This document shows, piece by piece, positions 1 through 7,697 of a stretch of DNA of 64,000 nucleotides; positions within the stretch are counted from its first letter, which is position 1, and every line of letters begins with the position of its first letter. A program made the translations under genes and the position numbers. This stretch comes from Caulobacter soli (GTDB lineage Bacteria > Pseudomonadota > Alphaproteobacteria > Caulobacterales > Caulobacteraceae). The DNA lies in the NCBI RefSeq assembly GCF_011045195.1, contig NZ_CP049199.1:310001-374000 (forward strand), read 5' to 3'. The notes beneath the pieces are model-generated. The model saw only the letters and a program-made list of their open reading frames with translations, had not been told where the DNA came from and searched no databases.

Positions 1-41
1 CCCCGCCCGCCGTTCACCGACGCGGCCGACGAGGCCAGATA

Positions 42-69
42 GCGTCCTCTCCCGAAGGGGAAAGGACGC
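42..69 (-). terminator. hairpin just downstream of ctpA
   Basis: Imperfect inverted repeat with arms GCGTCCT and AGGACGC around a CTCCC/GGGGA inner stem, starting 9 bases beyond the ctpA stop on the minus strand. No clear U-run follows on that strand, so it may be a Rho-independent terminator of weak type or a 3' stabilising hairpin. Confidence 0.45.
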
Positions 70-77
70 CTGGAGTC

Positions 78-1472
78 CTACTTCTTCTCGACGGGCGGAC
101 CCTTGCCGGCCGCGGCGGCGGCCTTGGCGGTGACTTCGGCGATCTTGGCCTGGGGCTTGGGCAGTTTCGGCACGGCCTGGACCGAGCCGGCCTTCAGCAC
201 GGCGATGGCGCGGTCCAGCTGGAAGTCGCCCTTCTTCTCGTCGAAGCCGGGCGGCGGCGCCTCGGCCGGCGTGTGGACGCCCTGGCGGGTCTTGCCCTCG
301 TCGGCGTTCAGCGCGTTCTTGAAGCTGGCCTCGCTGAACCACACGCGGTTGGCGATGTCCTGGGCCTGGTCCTTGGTCTGGGCCACTTCCAGGTCGGGCG
401 CGATGCCGGTCTTCTGGATCGAGCGGCCCGACGGCGTGTAGTAGCGCGCCGTGGTCAGTTTCAGCGCCCCATCGGCCCCGCCACGCAGCGGGATCACGGT
501 CTGGACCGAGCCCTTGCCGAAGCTGGTGATGCCGACCAGCTCGGCGCGGTGACGGTCCTGAAGGGCGCCGGCGACGATTTCAGCGGCCGAGGCCGAACCC
601 TGGTTGATCAACACCACCACCGGCAGGCCCTTCAGCAGGTCGCCGCCGGGCCGGGCGTTGTAGCGCTGGATGTCGCGCGGATCGCGGCCGCGCTGGCTGA
701 CCACCTCGCCGCCGTCCAGGAACACGCTGGAGACGCCCACGGCCTGGTCGAGCAGGCCGCCGGGATTGTTGCGCAGGTCGAAGATCAGCCCCTTCATGTT
801 GGGGTTCTTGGTCTTCAGGTCGTTGATCGAGGCGGTCAGGGCCTCGGTGGCCTTCTCGTTGAAGCCGGGCAGGCGCACATAGCCGTAGTCGCCTTCCATG
901 CGGGCGATGGCGGCCTTGGGCTTGATCACTTCGCGGGTCAGCTTGACGTCGAACGGGTCGGTCTTGTCGCGGGCGATGGTCAGGGTGACGATCTCGCCGG
1001 CCGGGCCGCGCATCTGCTTGACCGCCTCGTTGACGGTCAGGCCCAGCACCGATTGGCCGTTGACGGCGGTGATGTAGTCGCCGGCCTGGATGCCGGCCCG
1101 CGAGGCGGGCGTGCCGTCCATGGGCGAGATCACCTTGACCACGCCGTCCTCGCTGGTGACCTCGATGCCCAGCCCGCCGTACTCGCCGCGGGTGGTATCC
1201 TGCATGTCCTCGAAGCTGTCGGGCGACAGGTAGCCGGAATGCGGGTCCAGGCTGGTCAGCATGCCGTCCAGCGCCGCCTCGATCAGCTTCTTGTTGTCGA
1301 CCTCCGACACGTACTGGGCGTCGACCGTCTGCAGGACGTCGCCGAACAGTTCGAGCATCTTATAGGTCTCGCCCTTGGTCGAGCTGGTCGCCTGGGCGAT
1401 GGGACTGACATAGGCCATGGTCCCCGCGCCGAGGACGAAGGCCGAAACACCGATGAGCAGATACTTGCGCAT
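78..1472 (-). CDS. ctpA: S41 family carboxy-terminal processing protease (CtpA-like)
   Basis: Periplasmic serine protease of 464 residues. An N-terminal signal/anchor segment is followed by a PDZ domain (about 90-165) and the S41 core. The motif NQGSASAAEI supplies the nucleophile (Ser295) and SFGKG the catalytic Lys (Lys320); their 25-residue spacing is that of the Ser/Lys dyad of Prc and CtpB. The start was chosen at MRKYLL because the signal segment begins there; an upstream in-frame ATG adds 13 residues of poor signal character. It is the last gene of a leftward run and follows an EnvC-like LytM factor, so a role in turnover of envelope or peptidoglycan-active proteins is likely (inference). 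Confidence 0.93.
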   Translation of the reverse strand: MRKYLLIGVSAFVLGAGTMAYVSPIAQATSSTKGETYKMLELFGDVLQTVDAQYVSEVDNKKLIEAALDGMLTSLDPHSGYLSPDSFEDMQDTTRGEYGGLGIEVTSEDGVVKVISPMDGTPASRAGIQAGDYITAVNGQSVLGLTVNEAVKQMRGPAGEIVTLTIARDKTDPFDVKLTREVIKPKAAIARMEGDYGYVRLPGFNEKATEALTASINDLKTKNPNMKGLIFDLRNNPGGLLDQAVGVSSVFLDGGEVVSQRGRDPRDIQRYNARPGGDLLKGLPVVVLINQGSASAAEIVAGALQDRHRAELVGITSFGKGSVQTVIPLRGGADGALKLTTARYYTPSGRSIQKTGIAPDLEVAQTKDQAQDIANRVWFSEASFKNALNADEGKTRQGVHTPAEAPPPGFDEKKGDFQLDRAIAVLKAGSVQAVPKLPKPQAKIAEVTAKAAAAAGKGPPVEKK

Positions 1473-1597
1473 GTGGCCTGGAAGGCTCCCTGACGACGCG
1501 AAGCGTCGCATTAAAACTCGTCGTTCCGCTCAAGCTGAGGCGGACCTTTGTTCATTTGACGGCCATCATCGCTGAAAAAGCCGTTTACCGCGATCCC

Positions 1598-2650
1598 CTA
1601 CCGAGAACCTTGTTTCAACCAACGCTCCGGATCGACCGGGGCGCCGTCTTCCCGAACCTCGAAATAGAGTTCTGGCTCCTCGGAACCATGATCCGCCATC
1701 CGGCCAACCGTCGCGCCGGGTGCGACAGATTGTCCGGATCCGACGGAAACCTCGTCCATTCCCGCCAGCACCAGATGGTAGGCGCCCTGGGCGCGCAGGA
1801 TCAAGACCGTGCCCCAGCCGCTGAGCGGTCCGGCGTATTCGACCACCCCGGCGGCGGGACTGGCCACCACGTGACCTTTTTCCGTGCTGATCGTCAGGCC
1901 GGTCGCGCGACCGCCGGCCGGCATGGCCTGGCCGAAGCGGCGGGTCAGCACCCCGGGGGCGGGCGACCTCAACGTCAGGGGGCCGGTGGCGGGCTTGGGA
2001 GCCAGGCCGTCGGTCAGGGCGCCCAGGGTGGCCTGGTCGCCGGTCAGGGCTTCTTGCGCATAGGCGCGCTCGAGCTGGGTCTTCTCGACGATCATCCGCT
2101 CCAACTCGCCCTTGCGGTCGGCGACCAGGCTCTCGGCGGTGAACAGCTGCTCGGAGGCGGCGGCGGCCTCGCGGCGCAGGGCCGAGACGGCGCGGGCCTG
2201 GCGGGCGTAGCCGTCGGCGCGGGCCTGCAGCTCGGGCGTCATGGCGCGGATCAGGATCGCGGCCCGCACCGCGTCGCGGGCGTCGCCTGGGCTGACCAGC
2301 AGGGCCGGCGGCGGATCGCGACGGAAGAGCTGCAGGGCGCTGAGCAGCCGGGCCAGCTGGCCCCGGTCGCGGCCCAGTTCGCCGACCAGGGCCGACTCGC
2401 GCTGGTGCAGGGCCTCCAGACGCGCGCGCTTGAGGCCGACGTCGTCGCCGGCGTCGACCCGCTGGCGGCCCAGGGCGTCCAGCTCGCCGCGCAGGTCGAC
2501 GATCTCGCGGCGGGTGTCGGCGGCGGCCTGTTCGTCTTTCATTTTCTGGCTTGGGAGCGCCTTCTGGCCGACCTGGGCCGCGACGAGTCCGCCGGCGCCG
2601 ACGAGGGCGACCAGGAGGCTGGCGGTGATCAGGGCGACGCGGCGCGACAT
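1598..2650 (-). CDS. EnvC-like murein hydrolase activator with degenerate LytM (M23) domain
   Basis: 350-residue exported protein. An N-terminal hydrophobic segment (MSRRVALITASLL) is followed by a long charged coiled-coil region (about 35-190) and a C-terminal LytM/M23 fold (about 235-345). The zinc ligands of active M23 peptidases are missing: the usual HxGxD is ATGLTI, the usual HLHFE is ELYFE, and the YAHL His is absent. This is the pattern of EnvC/NlpD-type activators, which stimulate amidases at the division site rather than cut peptidoglycan. It may correspond to LdpF of C. crescentus (from memory, not checked). The start at MSRR precedes the hydrophobic segment; a start 12 residues upstream is possible. 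Confidence 0.88.
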   Translation of the reverse strand: MSRRVALITASLLVALVGAGGLVAAQVGQKALPSQKMKDEQAAADTRREIVDLRGELDALGRQRVDAGDDVGLKRARLEALHQRESALVGELGRDRGQLARLLSALQLFRRDPPPALLVSPGDARDAVRAAILIRAMTPELQARADGYARQARAVSALRREAAAASEQLFTAESLVADRKGELERMIVEKTQLERAYAQEALTGDQATLGALTDGLAPKPATGPLTLRSPAPGVLTRRFGQAMPAGGRATGLTISTEKGHVVASPAAGVVEYAGPLSGWGTVLILRAQGAYHLVLAGMDEVSVGSGQSVAPGATVGRMADHGSEEPELYFEVREDGAPVDPERWLKQGSR

Positions 2651-2713
2651 GGAAGGATGAATGCCCGCATTGGGTTGCAGCGACAACCGGTTCTCGCGCC
2701 TACCTCGGAACCG

Positions 2714-3178
2714 CTAATCCCGATGGTACGGCGAGCCCGCCAGGATGGTGACGGCGCGATAGACCTGCTCGGCCAGCATGGCCCGGGCCAGGGCGTGCGG
2801 CCAGGTCTGGGGTCCGAAGGCCAGCATCTCGTGGGCGGTGGAGAGGATCGAGGGATCCAGGCCGTCGGCGCCGCCGATCAGGAACACGATTTTGCGGTGG
2901 CCGTCGTCGCGCAGCCGGCCCACATGCTCGGCGAAGGCGCGGCTGGGCCGCACCTTGCCGTGCTCGTCGCAGGCGATGACATAGGCGCCCTCCAGATGCG
3001 GACGCAGCACCTCGGCCTCGGCGGCCTTGCCGGGCTTGCGGGCCTCGACCTCGACGATCTCGACCGGACCCAGCGCCAGGGCGCGACCGGACGCGGTGGC
3101 CCGGGACGCATAGTCCACGGCCAACTGCGCCTCGACCATGCGGCCGAGCTTTCCGACGGTGAGGATGGTGATCTTCAT
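2714..3178 (-). CDS. rlmH: 23S rRNA (pseudouridine1915-N3)-methyltransferase RlmH
   Basis: 154 residues, the family's usual length. RlmH is a SPOUT-class SAM-dependent enzyme that methylates pseudouridine 1915 in helix 69 of 23S rRNA on the assembled 70S ribosome. The sequence has the glycine-rich SAM-binding loop FLIGGADGL and the family's conserved tail ending in SPYHRD. It sits between rsfS upstream and the EnvC-like gene downstream on the same strand with short gaps, the widespread nadD-rsfS-rlmH arrangement. Confidence 0.97.
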   Translation of the reverse strand: MKITILTVGKLGRMVEAQLAVDYASRATASGRALALGPVEIVEVEARKPGKAAEAEVLRPHLEGAYVIACDEHGKVRPSRAFAEHVGRLRDDGHRKIVFLIGGADGLDPSILSTAHEMLAFGPQTWPHALARAMLAEQVYRAVTILAGSPYHRD

Positions 3179-3237
3179 GGCGACCAGCCAGGGCAGGGCC
3201 TGGCGTCCCCCGGCCGGGCCGGGGGAGACGAAGCGGT

Positions 3238-3708
3238 TTAGTTCGACGCCATCCGGTGCGGCGCGTCGACGGCCCAGATCTTCTCGATGTTGTAGAACGA
3301 GCGGACTTCGGGGCGGAACAGGTGGACCACCACGTCGCCGGCGTCGATCAGCACCCAGTCGCAGTGCGGCAGGCCTTCGACCCGCGCCTTGCCGAAGCCC
3401 TCTTCCTTGAGGGCGCGGATGATGTGGTCGGCCAGGGCGCCGACGTGACGGTGCGAACGGCCGGACGCCACGATCAGGCTGTCGGCGACCGAGCTCTTGT
3501 CCGTCAGGTCGATGTGGACGATGTCCTGGGCCTTGTCGTCGTCGAGACGCGACAGGATCAGGGTTTCGAGCGCCTTGATACTCAGGTCCAGGGCGGTCTC
3601 TTTGGCCGAGGTTTCGGTGGAAACCGGTCCCTCGTGCGCCGTCGGCGCGGGGTCGCTACGCAGCGGAAATGCTCCTTGATGGGGTTCGCGCAATCGCTCC
3701 CATAGCAC
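3238..3708 (-). CDS. rsfS: ribosomal silencing factor RsfS
   Basis: RsfS/Iojap domain protein that binds ribosomal protein L14 and blocks joining of the 30S and 50S subunits when nutrients run low. The core starts at DLSIKALETL and includes VADSLIVASGRS and CDWVLIDAGDVVVHLF, the typical signature; it fills about 110 C-terminal residues. The start is uncertain. The given GTG leaves about 40 extra residues and has no Shine-Dalgarno. A strong AAGGAG lies 8 bases before an in-frame CTG at 3661-3663, which would give 141 residues. It follows nadD in the same leftward operon. Confidence 0.88.
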   Translation of the reverse strand: MLWERLREPHQGAFPLRSDPAPTAHEGPVSTETSAKETALDLSIKALETLILSRLDDDKAQDIVHIDLTDKSSVADSLIVASGRSHRHVGALADHIIRALKEEGFGKARVEGLPHCDWVLIDAGDVVVHLFRPEVRSFYNIEKIWAVDAPHRMASN

Positions 3709-3789
3709 GGATGACTCGAAAAGATGAGGGGGAACGTGGAAATGGGCGATTCGAGCGCACCTGACCCTTCTCCCCCAGCAGGAAGAGGA

Positions 3790-4359
3790 TCAGCCCTTGG
3801 TCTGCCGCTTCCGCAGCGCCGTCGACGAGGCGTAGTTCAGCGGACCGGTCAGGTAGACCCAGGCGGGCGCGGTCGCGTCGGCCAGGATCGCCGCGGCGCT
3901 GGCCGGGCGGCGGGCCCAGGCGAAGCGGCGGGCGGCGGGCGAGGTGCGGGCCTTCAGGGCCGCCCAAGGCCGCGAGATCACCGCTACGGGGACCTCGCGC
4001 ATGATCTGGGTCCAGCCCCGCCAGCGATGGAAGGTGGCCAGGCTGTCGGCCCCCATGATCCAGACGAACTTCACGCCCGGATAGCGGGCCCGCAGCACGC
4101 GCAGGGTGTCGATCGTGTATTGCGAGCCCAGCTGCGTCTCGGCGTCGGAGACGATCATGCCGGCCCCGCGCGCCCATTTGCGGGCCCCGGCCAGGCGCTC
4201 GGCCAGGGGGCGGGTCTCGTGCGACGACTTCAGCGGGTTCTGCGGCGAGACCAGCCAGATCACCTTGTCCAGCTTCAGGCGATGCAAGGCGGTCTCGGCG
4301 ACGTGGGCGTGACCCTCGTGCGCCGGGTTGAAGCTGCCGCCGAACAGCCCCACGCGCAT
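3790..4359 (-). CDS. nadD: nicotinate-nucleotide adenylyltransferase NadD
   Basis: Converts nicotinate mononucleotide and ATP to deamido-NAD in NAD synthesis. The N-terminus MRVGLFGGSFNPAHEGH contains the nucleotidyltransferase GxFxPxHxGH motif. The start here gives 189 residues and is preceded by GGAG about 10 bases upstream. An alternative start at 4443 would add 28 residues and overlap the end of proA. The gene lies between proA and rsfS on the same strand, the common bacterial linkage of NAD synthesis with ribosome silencing. Confidence 0.94.
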   Translation of the reverse strand: MRVGLFGGSFNPAHEGHAHVAETALHRLKLDKVIWLVSPQNPLKSSHETRPLAERLAGARKWARGAGMIVSDAETQLGSQYTIDTLRVLRARYPGVKFVWIMGADSLATFHRWRGWTQIMREVPVAVISRPWAALKARTSPAARRFAWARRPASAAAILADATAPAWVYLTGPLNYASSTALRKRQTKG

Positions 4360-4408
4360 GCCCGGCTCCAGATGGAATCCGAGCCGCTGCGCGCTTGGCC
4401 GACCGGCC

Positions 4409-5692
4409 TCAGGGACGAGTCTGGCCGGTCCCGCGAACCACATACTTGAACGTCGTCAGTTGCTCGGCCCCGACCGGGCCGCGGGCGTGAAGTTTGTCGG
4501 TGGCGATGCCGATCTCGGCCCCGAAGCCGAACTCGCCGCCGTCGGCGAACTGGGTCGAGGCGTTGATCAGCACGATGGCGCTGTCGACCAGGGCCACGAA
4601 CCGCTCGGCCGCCGCCGCGTCCTCGGTGAGGATCGCGTCGGTGTGGCCCGAGCCGTAGGCGGCGATGTGGGCGGCCGCGCCCTCCACCCCGTCGACCACG
4701 GCGACAGAGATGGTCGGCGCCAGGTATTCGGTCGACCAGTCGGCCTCGACCGCCGGCGTCATGGAGGGCTCGATGGCCCGGGAGGGGCCGTCGCCGCGCA
4801 ACTCGCAGCCGGCCTTGATCAGGGCGTCGGCGATCGGCGGCAACAGCTTGGCGGCCGCCGCGCGGTCGACCAGCAGCGTCTCGGCCGCGCCGCACACCGA
4901 CACGCGGCGCATCTTGGCGTTCAGCACGATGTCGACGGCCTTCTTCGGATCGGCCGCGGCGTGGACGAACACGTGGTTTAGGCCTTCTAGGTGGCCCAGC
5001 ACCGCGACCCGCGCTTCCTGCTGGACCCGCGCCACCAGGTTCTTGCCGCCCCGGGGGATGATCAGGTCGATCGTGCGGTTCAGGCCGCTCAGGATGGCGC
5101 CGACGGCGTCGCGGTCGGGCGTGCGGACGATCTGCACCGCGTCGGTCGAGATCCCCGCCGCCTTCAGCCCCTTGGCGATCGCCGCGTGGATGGCGAGGTT
5201 GGAATTGATGCACTCCGACCCGCCGCGCAGGATCACCGCGTTGCCCGAGCGGACGCACAGCGCGGCGGCGTCGGCCGTGACGTTGGGCCGGCTCTCGAAG
5301 ATCATGGCGATCACGCCGATCGGGGTGCGCACCCGGGCGATATCCAGGCCGTTGGGACGCGTCCAGCGGGCGGTCTCGACGCCCAGGGGGTCGGGGATGG
5401 CCGCGACGGCCTCGACGCCGGCGGCGACGCCTTCCAGGCGCTCGGCGTTCAGCATCAGCCGCTCGACCATCGGCGCGGTCAGGCCGCCGGCCCCGGCCTT
5501 GTCGAGGTCGCGGGCGTTGGCGGCCAGGATCGCGGGCGCGTCGGCGCGGATGGCGACGGCCATGGCCTTGAGGGCGGCGGTGCGCTGGTCTGGCGTGGCC
5601 ACGCGCAGAGCCTGCGCCCCATGCCGAGCCGCCTGTCCCATCGCCGTCATCGTCGCCTGCAAGCTCATGCCCGCGTCGTCCATCGCCTTCAT
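4409..5692 (-). CDS. proA: glutamate-5-semialdehyde dehydrogenase (gamma-glutamyl phosphate reductase)
   Basis: NADPH-dependent second step of proline synthesis, reducing gamma-glutamyl phosphate made by ProB. It is an aldehyde-dehydrogenase-fold protein of about 427 residues with the start used here. The catalytic Cys lies in SVCGAAETLL and the nucleotide-binding part includes PIGVIAMIFESRPNVT. Starts at 5692, 5683 and 5668 are all possible; 5692 has GGGA upstream. A far upstream start at 5815 would add a proline-rich leader not typical of the family. Its partner proB is some 7 kb away beside obgE rather than adjacent. Confidence 0.95.
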   Translation of the reverse strand: MKAMDDAGMSLQATMTAMGQAARHGAQALRVATPDQRTAALKAMAVAIRADAPAILAANARDLDKAGAGGLTAPMVERLMLNAERLEGVAAGVEAVAAIPDPLGVETARWTRPNGLDIARVRTPIGVIAMIFESRPNVTADAAALCVRSGNAVILRGGSECINSNLAIHAAIAKGLKAAGISTDAVQIVRTPDRDAVGAILSGLNRTIDLIIPRGGKNLVARVQQEARVAVLGHLEGLNHVFVHAAADPKKAVDIVLNAKMRRVSVCGAAETLLVDRAAAAKLLPPIADALIKAGCELRGDGPSRAIEPSMTPAVEADWSTEYLAPTISVAVVDGVEGAAAHIAAYGSGHTDAILTEDAAAAERFVALVDSAIVLINASTQFADGGEFGFGAEIGIATDKLHARGPVGAEQLTTFKYVVRGTGQTRP

Positions 5693-5823
5693 CCGATCCC
5701 GGATATGCTCAGAGTGAGCCTTACCTAGGCGCTTTGGAGCGGCGGGGGAATGGGGAAAGGGTGGTGGGGGTGTTAGCGGGGCTGTTGGGGGAAGAGGAAT
5801 TGCGGAGAGGTTCAACCCTCGAC

Positions 5824-6060
5824 CTATCGCCGGAACGGCCGAGATCTGACTAGCCCGACGACCAAGTAAGCGACGGCTATGACGACCCCGAAACCAATGA
5901 AGATTTTGGCCCGAAAACCATCGCCACTATCGAGAAACTCGCCCCCGGCATTGAGCAGATATAGTGATGTCGTGATCATTCCGACGGCGAACAGAAGGCC
6001 TCGTACAGTGATAGGAATAAGCGCGAAGCCGATGCGAGCGAACCAAGGATCATTCTGCAT
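5824..6060 (-). CDS. small two-helix membrane protein, function unknown
   Basis: 78-residue ORF with two strongly hydrophobic stretches (about 10-35 and 53-70) separated by a polar GGEFLDSGDGF loop and ending in basic residues. Base composition is visibly lower in G+C than the flanking genes and codon use is less biased, which suggests an acquired or fast-evolving gene. I do not recognise a family. It sits upstream of proA on the same strand, but the leader between them does not suggest an operon. Confidence 0.6.
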   Translation of the reverse strand: MQNDPWFARIGFALIPITVRGLLFAVGMITTSLYLLNAGGEFLDSGDGFRAKIFIGFGVVIAVAYLVVGLVRSRPFRR

Positions 6061-6189
6061 TTCGGTCGAGAGCTTAGATATGACGAGGCCGCACGTCTAG
6101 CTCACCGTCCGACAATGTCCCTCTCGTACCCATCCGCCAGAGCAGGCTCGCCTCCAAGGTTTTAAGGCGTGGCCTCGCGGCTGCAGGCT

Positions 6190-6226
6190 TTCTTGACCCC
6201 TCTCCCTGAGGGAGAGGGGTCAAGAA
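6190..6226. repeat. 17-bp-arm perfect palindrome upstream of the DmpA-type gene
   Basis: Arms TTCTTGACCCCTCTCCC and its exact complement are separated by TGA. It lies 65 bases before the DmpA-type start. It could be a terminator-like hairpin for transcription entering from the left or a dispersed repeat; no U-run follows directly. Confidence 0.7.
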
Positions 6227-6290
6227 GCGCGCCCTTCCACCGCGCCCCATCCCCAGCCTATCGTCCTCCCGACCACCTAGGGGGACCCAC

Positions 6291-7550
6291 ATGCCGACAC
6301 CCGCCCGCCTCCGCCGCGCGACCCTCGCCCTGCTGGCCCTCTGCGCGCTCGCCCTGACCGCGCCCGCCGCCGAGGCCGGCCCGCGCGAAAACGACCTGGC
6401 CCTGCCCATCGGCGGCAAGCCCGGCCCGCTGGACGCCATCACCGACGTGGCCGGGGTCGAGGTGGGGCAGACCACGCTGATCTCCGGTTCGGGCAAGCTG
6501 GTCGTCGGCCAGGGGCCGGTGCGCACCGGGGTGACGGTGGTGCTGCCGCGCGGCAAGGACGACGCCGATCCGGTGTTCGGCGCCTGGTTCACCCTGAACG
6601 GCAACGGCGAGATGACCGGCACCACCTGGCTGCAGGAAGGCGGCTATCTGGAGGGACCGGTGGCGATCACCAACACCCACAGCGTCGGCGTGGTCCGCGA
6701 CGCGGTGATCCAGTGGGAGCTGTCGCGCAAGACGGTGCTGCAGCCCTGGTGGCTGCCGGTGGTGGCCGAGACCTATGACGGGATGCTCAACGACATCAGC
6801 GGCTTCCACGTGAAGCCCGAGCACGTGCTGGCCGCGCTGGACGCCGCCAAGGGCGGGCCGGTCCAGGAGGGTTCGGTCGGCGGGGGCACGGGCATGGTCT
6901 GCCTGCACTTCAAGGGCGGCATCGGCACCGCCTCGCGGGTGCTGCCGGCCAAGCAGGGCGGCTACACCGTCGGCGTGCTGGTGCAGTGCAATTTCGGCGG
7001 GCGCAAGGACCTGCGCATCGCCGGCGTCCCCGTGGGCGAGGCGATTCCCGACCTTATGCCTTGCATCGCCAACGGCGCGCCGCTGTCGCCGGCCCAGCCG
7101 CGCCTGAAGGCCTGCGACGCGACGCCGGCGGCGCGCGGCCAGGCGCTGGCCGAGCCCGATGAACCGCGCGAACAGGGCTCGATCATCGTCGTGGTCGCCA
7201 CCGACGCCCCGCTGATGCCCCATCAGCTGAAGCGCCTGGCCACGCGGGTGGCGCTGGGCGTGGGACGGCAGGGCGGCTTCGGCGGCAACGGTTCGGGCGA
7301 CATCTTCCTGGCCTTCTCGACGGCCAATCCCAAGGTTTGGGCGGCTGAAGATGTGTCGTCGGTGAAGATGCTGAGCAACGACCAGCTGGATCCGCTGTTC
7401 AAGGCCACCGCCCAGGCGACCGAGGCGGCGATCACCAACGCCCTGCTGGCGGGCCAGACCATGACCGGCGCCGACGACGTCCGAGTCTACGCGATGCCGG
7501 TGGACCGGATGCTGGACGCGATGAAGCGCTACGGGCGGGAGCCGAAATAA
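6291..7550 (+). CDS. P1 family peptidase (DmpA/BapA-type aminopeptidase)
   Basis: Ntn-like self-cleaving aminopeptidase of family S58, which removes N-terminal residues from L-, D- or beta-amino acid peptides depending on the member. A signal peptide (about 1-29, ending AAEA) points to the periplasm. The protein runs 419 residues. The conserved self-processing junction is visible as QG|SIIVVVATDAP, making Ser297 the nucleophile of the beta chain. GSVGGGTGM (about 194-202) is the other family signature. It is a single gene with its own leader; the next gene, an exporter, starts 147 bases downstream, so any link is weak. Confidence 0.93.
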   Translation: MPTPARLRRATLALLALCALALTAPAAEAGPRENDLALPIGGKPGPLDAITDVAGVEVGQTTLISGSGKLVVGQGPVRTGVTVVLPRGKDDADPVFGAWFTLNGNGEMTGTTWLQEGGYLEGPVAITNTHSVGVVRDAVIQWELSRKTVLQPWWLPVVAETYDGMLNDISGFHVKPEHVLAALDAAKGGPVQEGSVGGGTGMVCLHFKGGIGTASRVLPAKQGGYTVGVLVQCNFGGRKDLRIAGVPVGEAIPDLMPCIANGAPLSPAQPRLKACDATPAARGQALAEPDEPREQGSIIVVVATDAPLMPHQLKRLATRVALGVGRQGGFGGNGSGDIFLAFSTANPKVWAAEDVSSVKMLSNDQLDPLFKATAQATEAAITNALLAGQTMTGADDVRVYAMPVDRMLDAMKRYGREPK

Positions 7551-7697
7551 ATTCAATAGGACCCTATCGATCGGCGTCGAGACGGCCTATCTGGTTGCCG
7601 TAGGGGGAACGCCATCGTCGTAGAGCTGTACGCCCGTGCCTGATCGCCTGCCGCCGCCCCGTCTCCGCGTCCCGCCCCTCGGCCTGGACGCCGGATC

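Noticed and set aside
1..42. Possible tail of a plus-strand gene ending in TAG at 40-42
   Set aside because: Only 13 codons are visible (ending ...FTDAADEAR), too short to support a gene; the local block is transcribed leftward, so it may be chance.
1556..3241. 561-codon plus-strand frame across the EnvC-like gene and rlmH
   Set aside because: Gly/Gln/Ala-rich shadow that crosses two real minus-strand genes and their gap.
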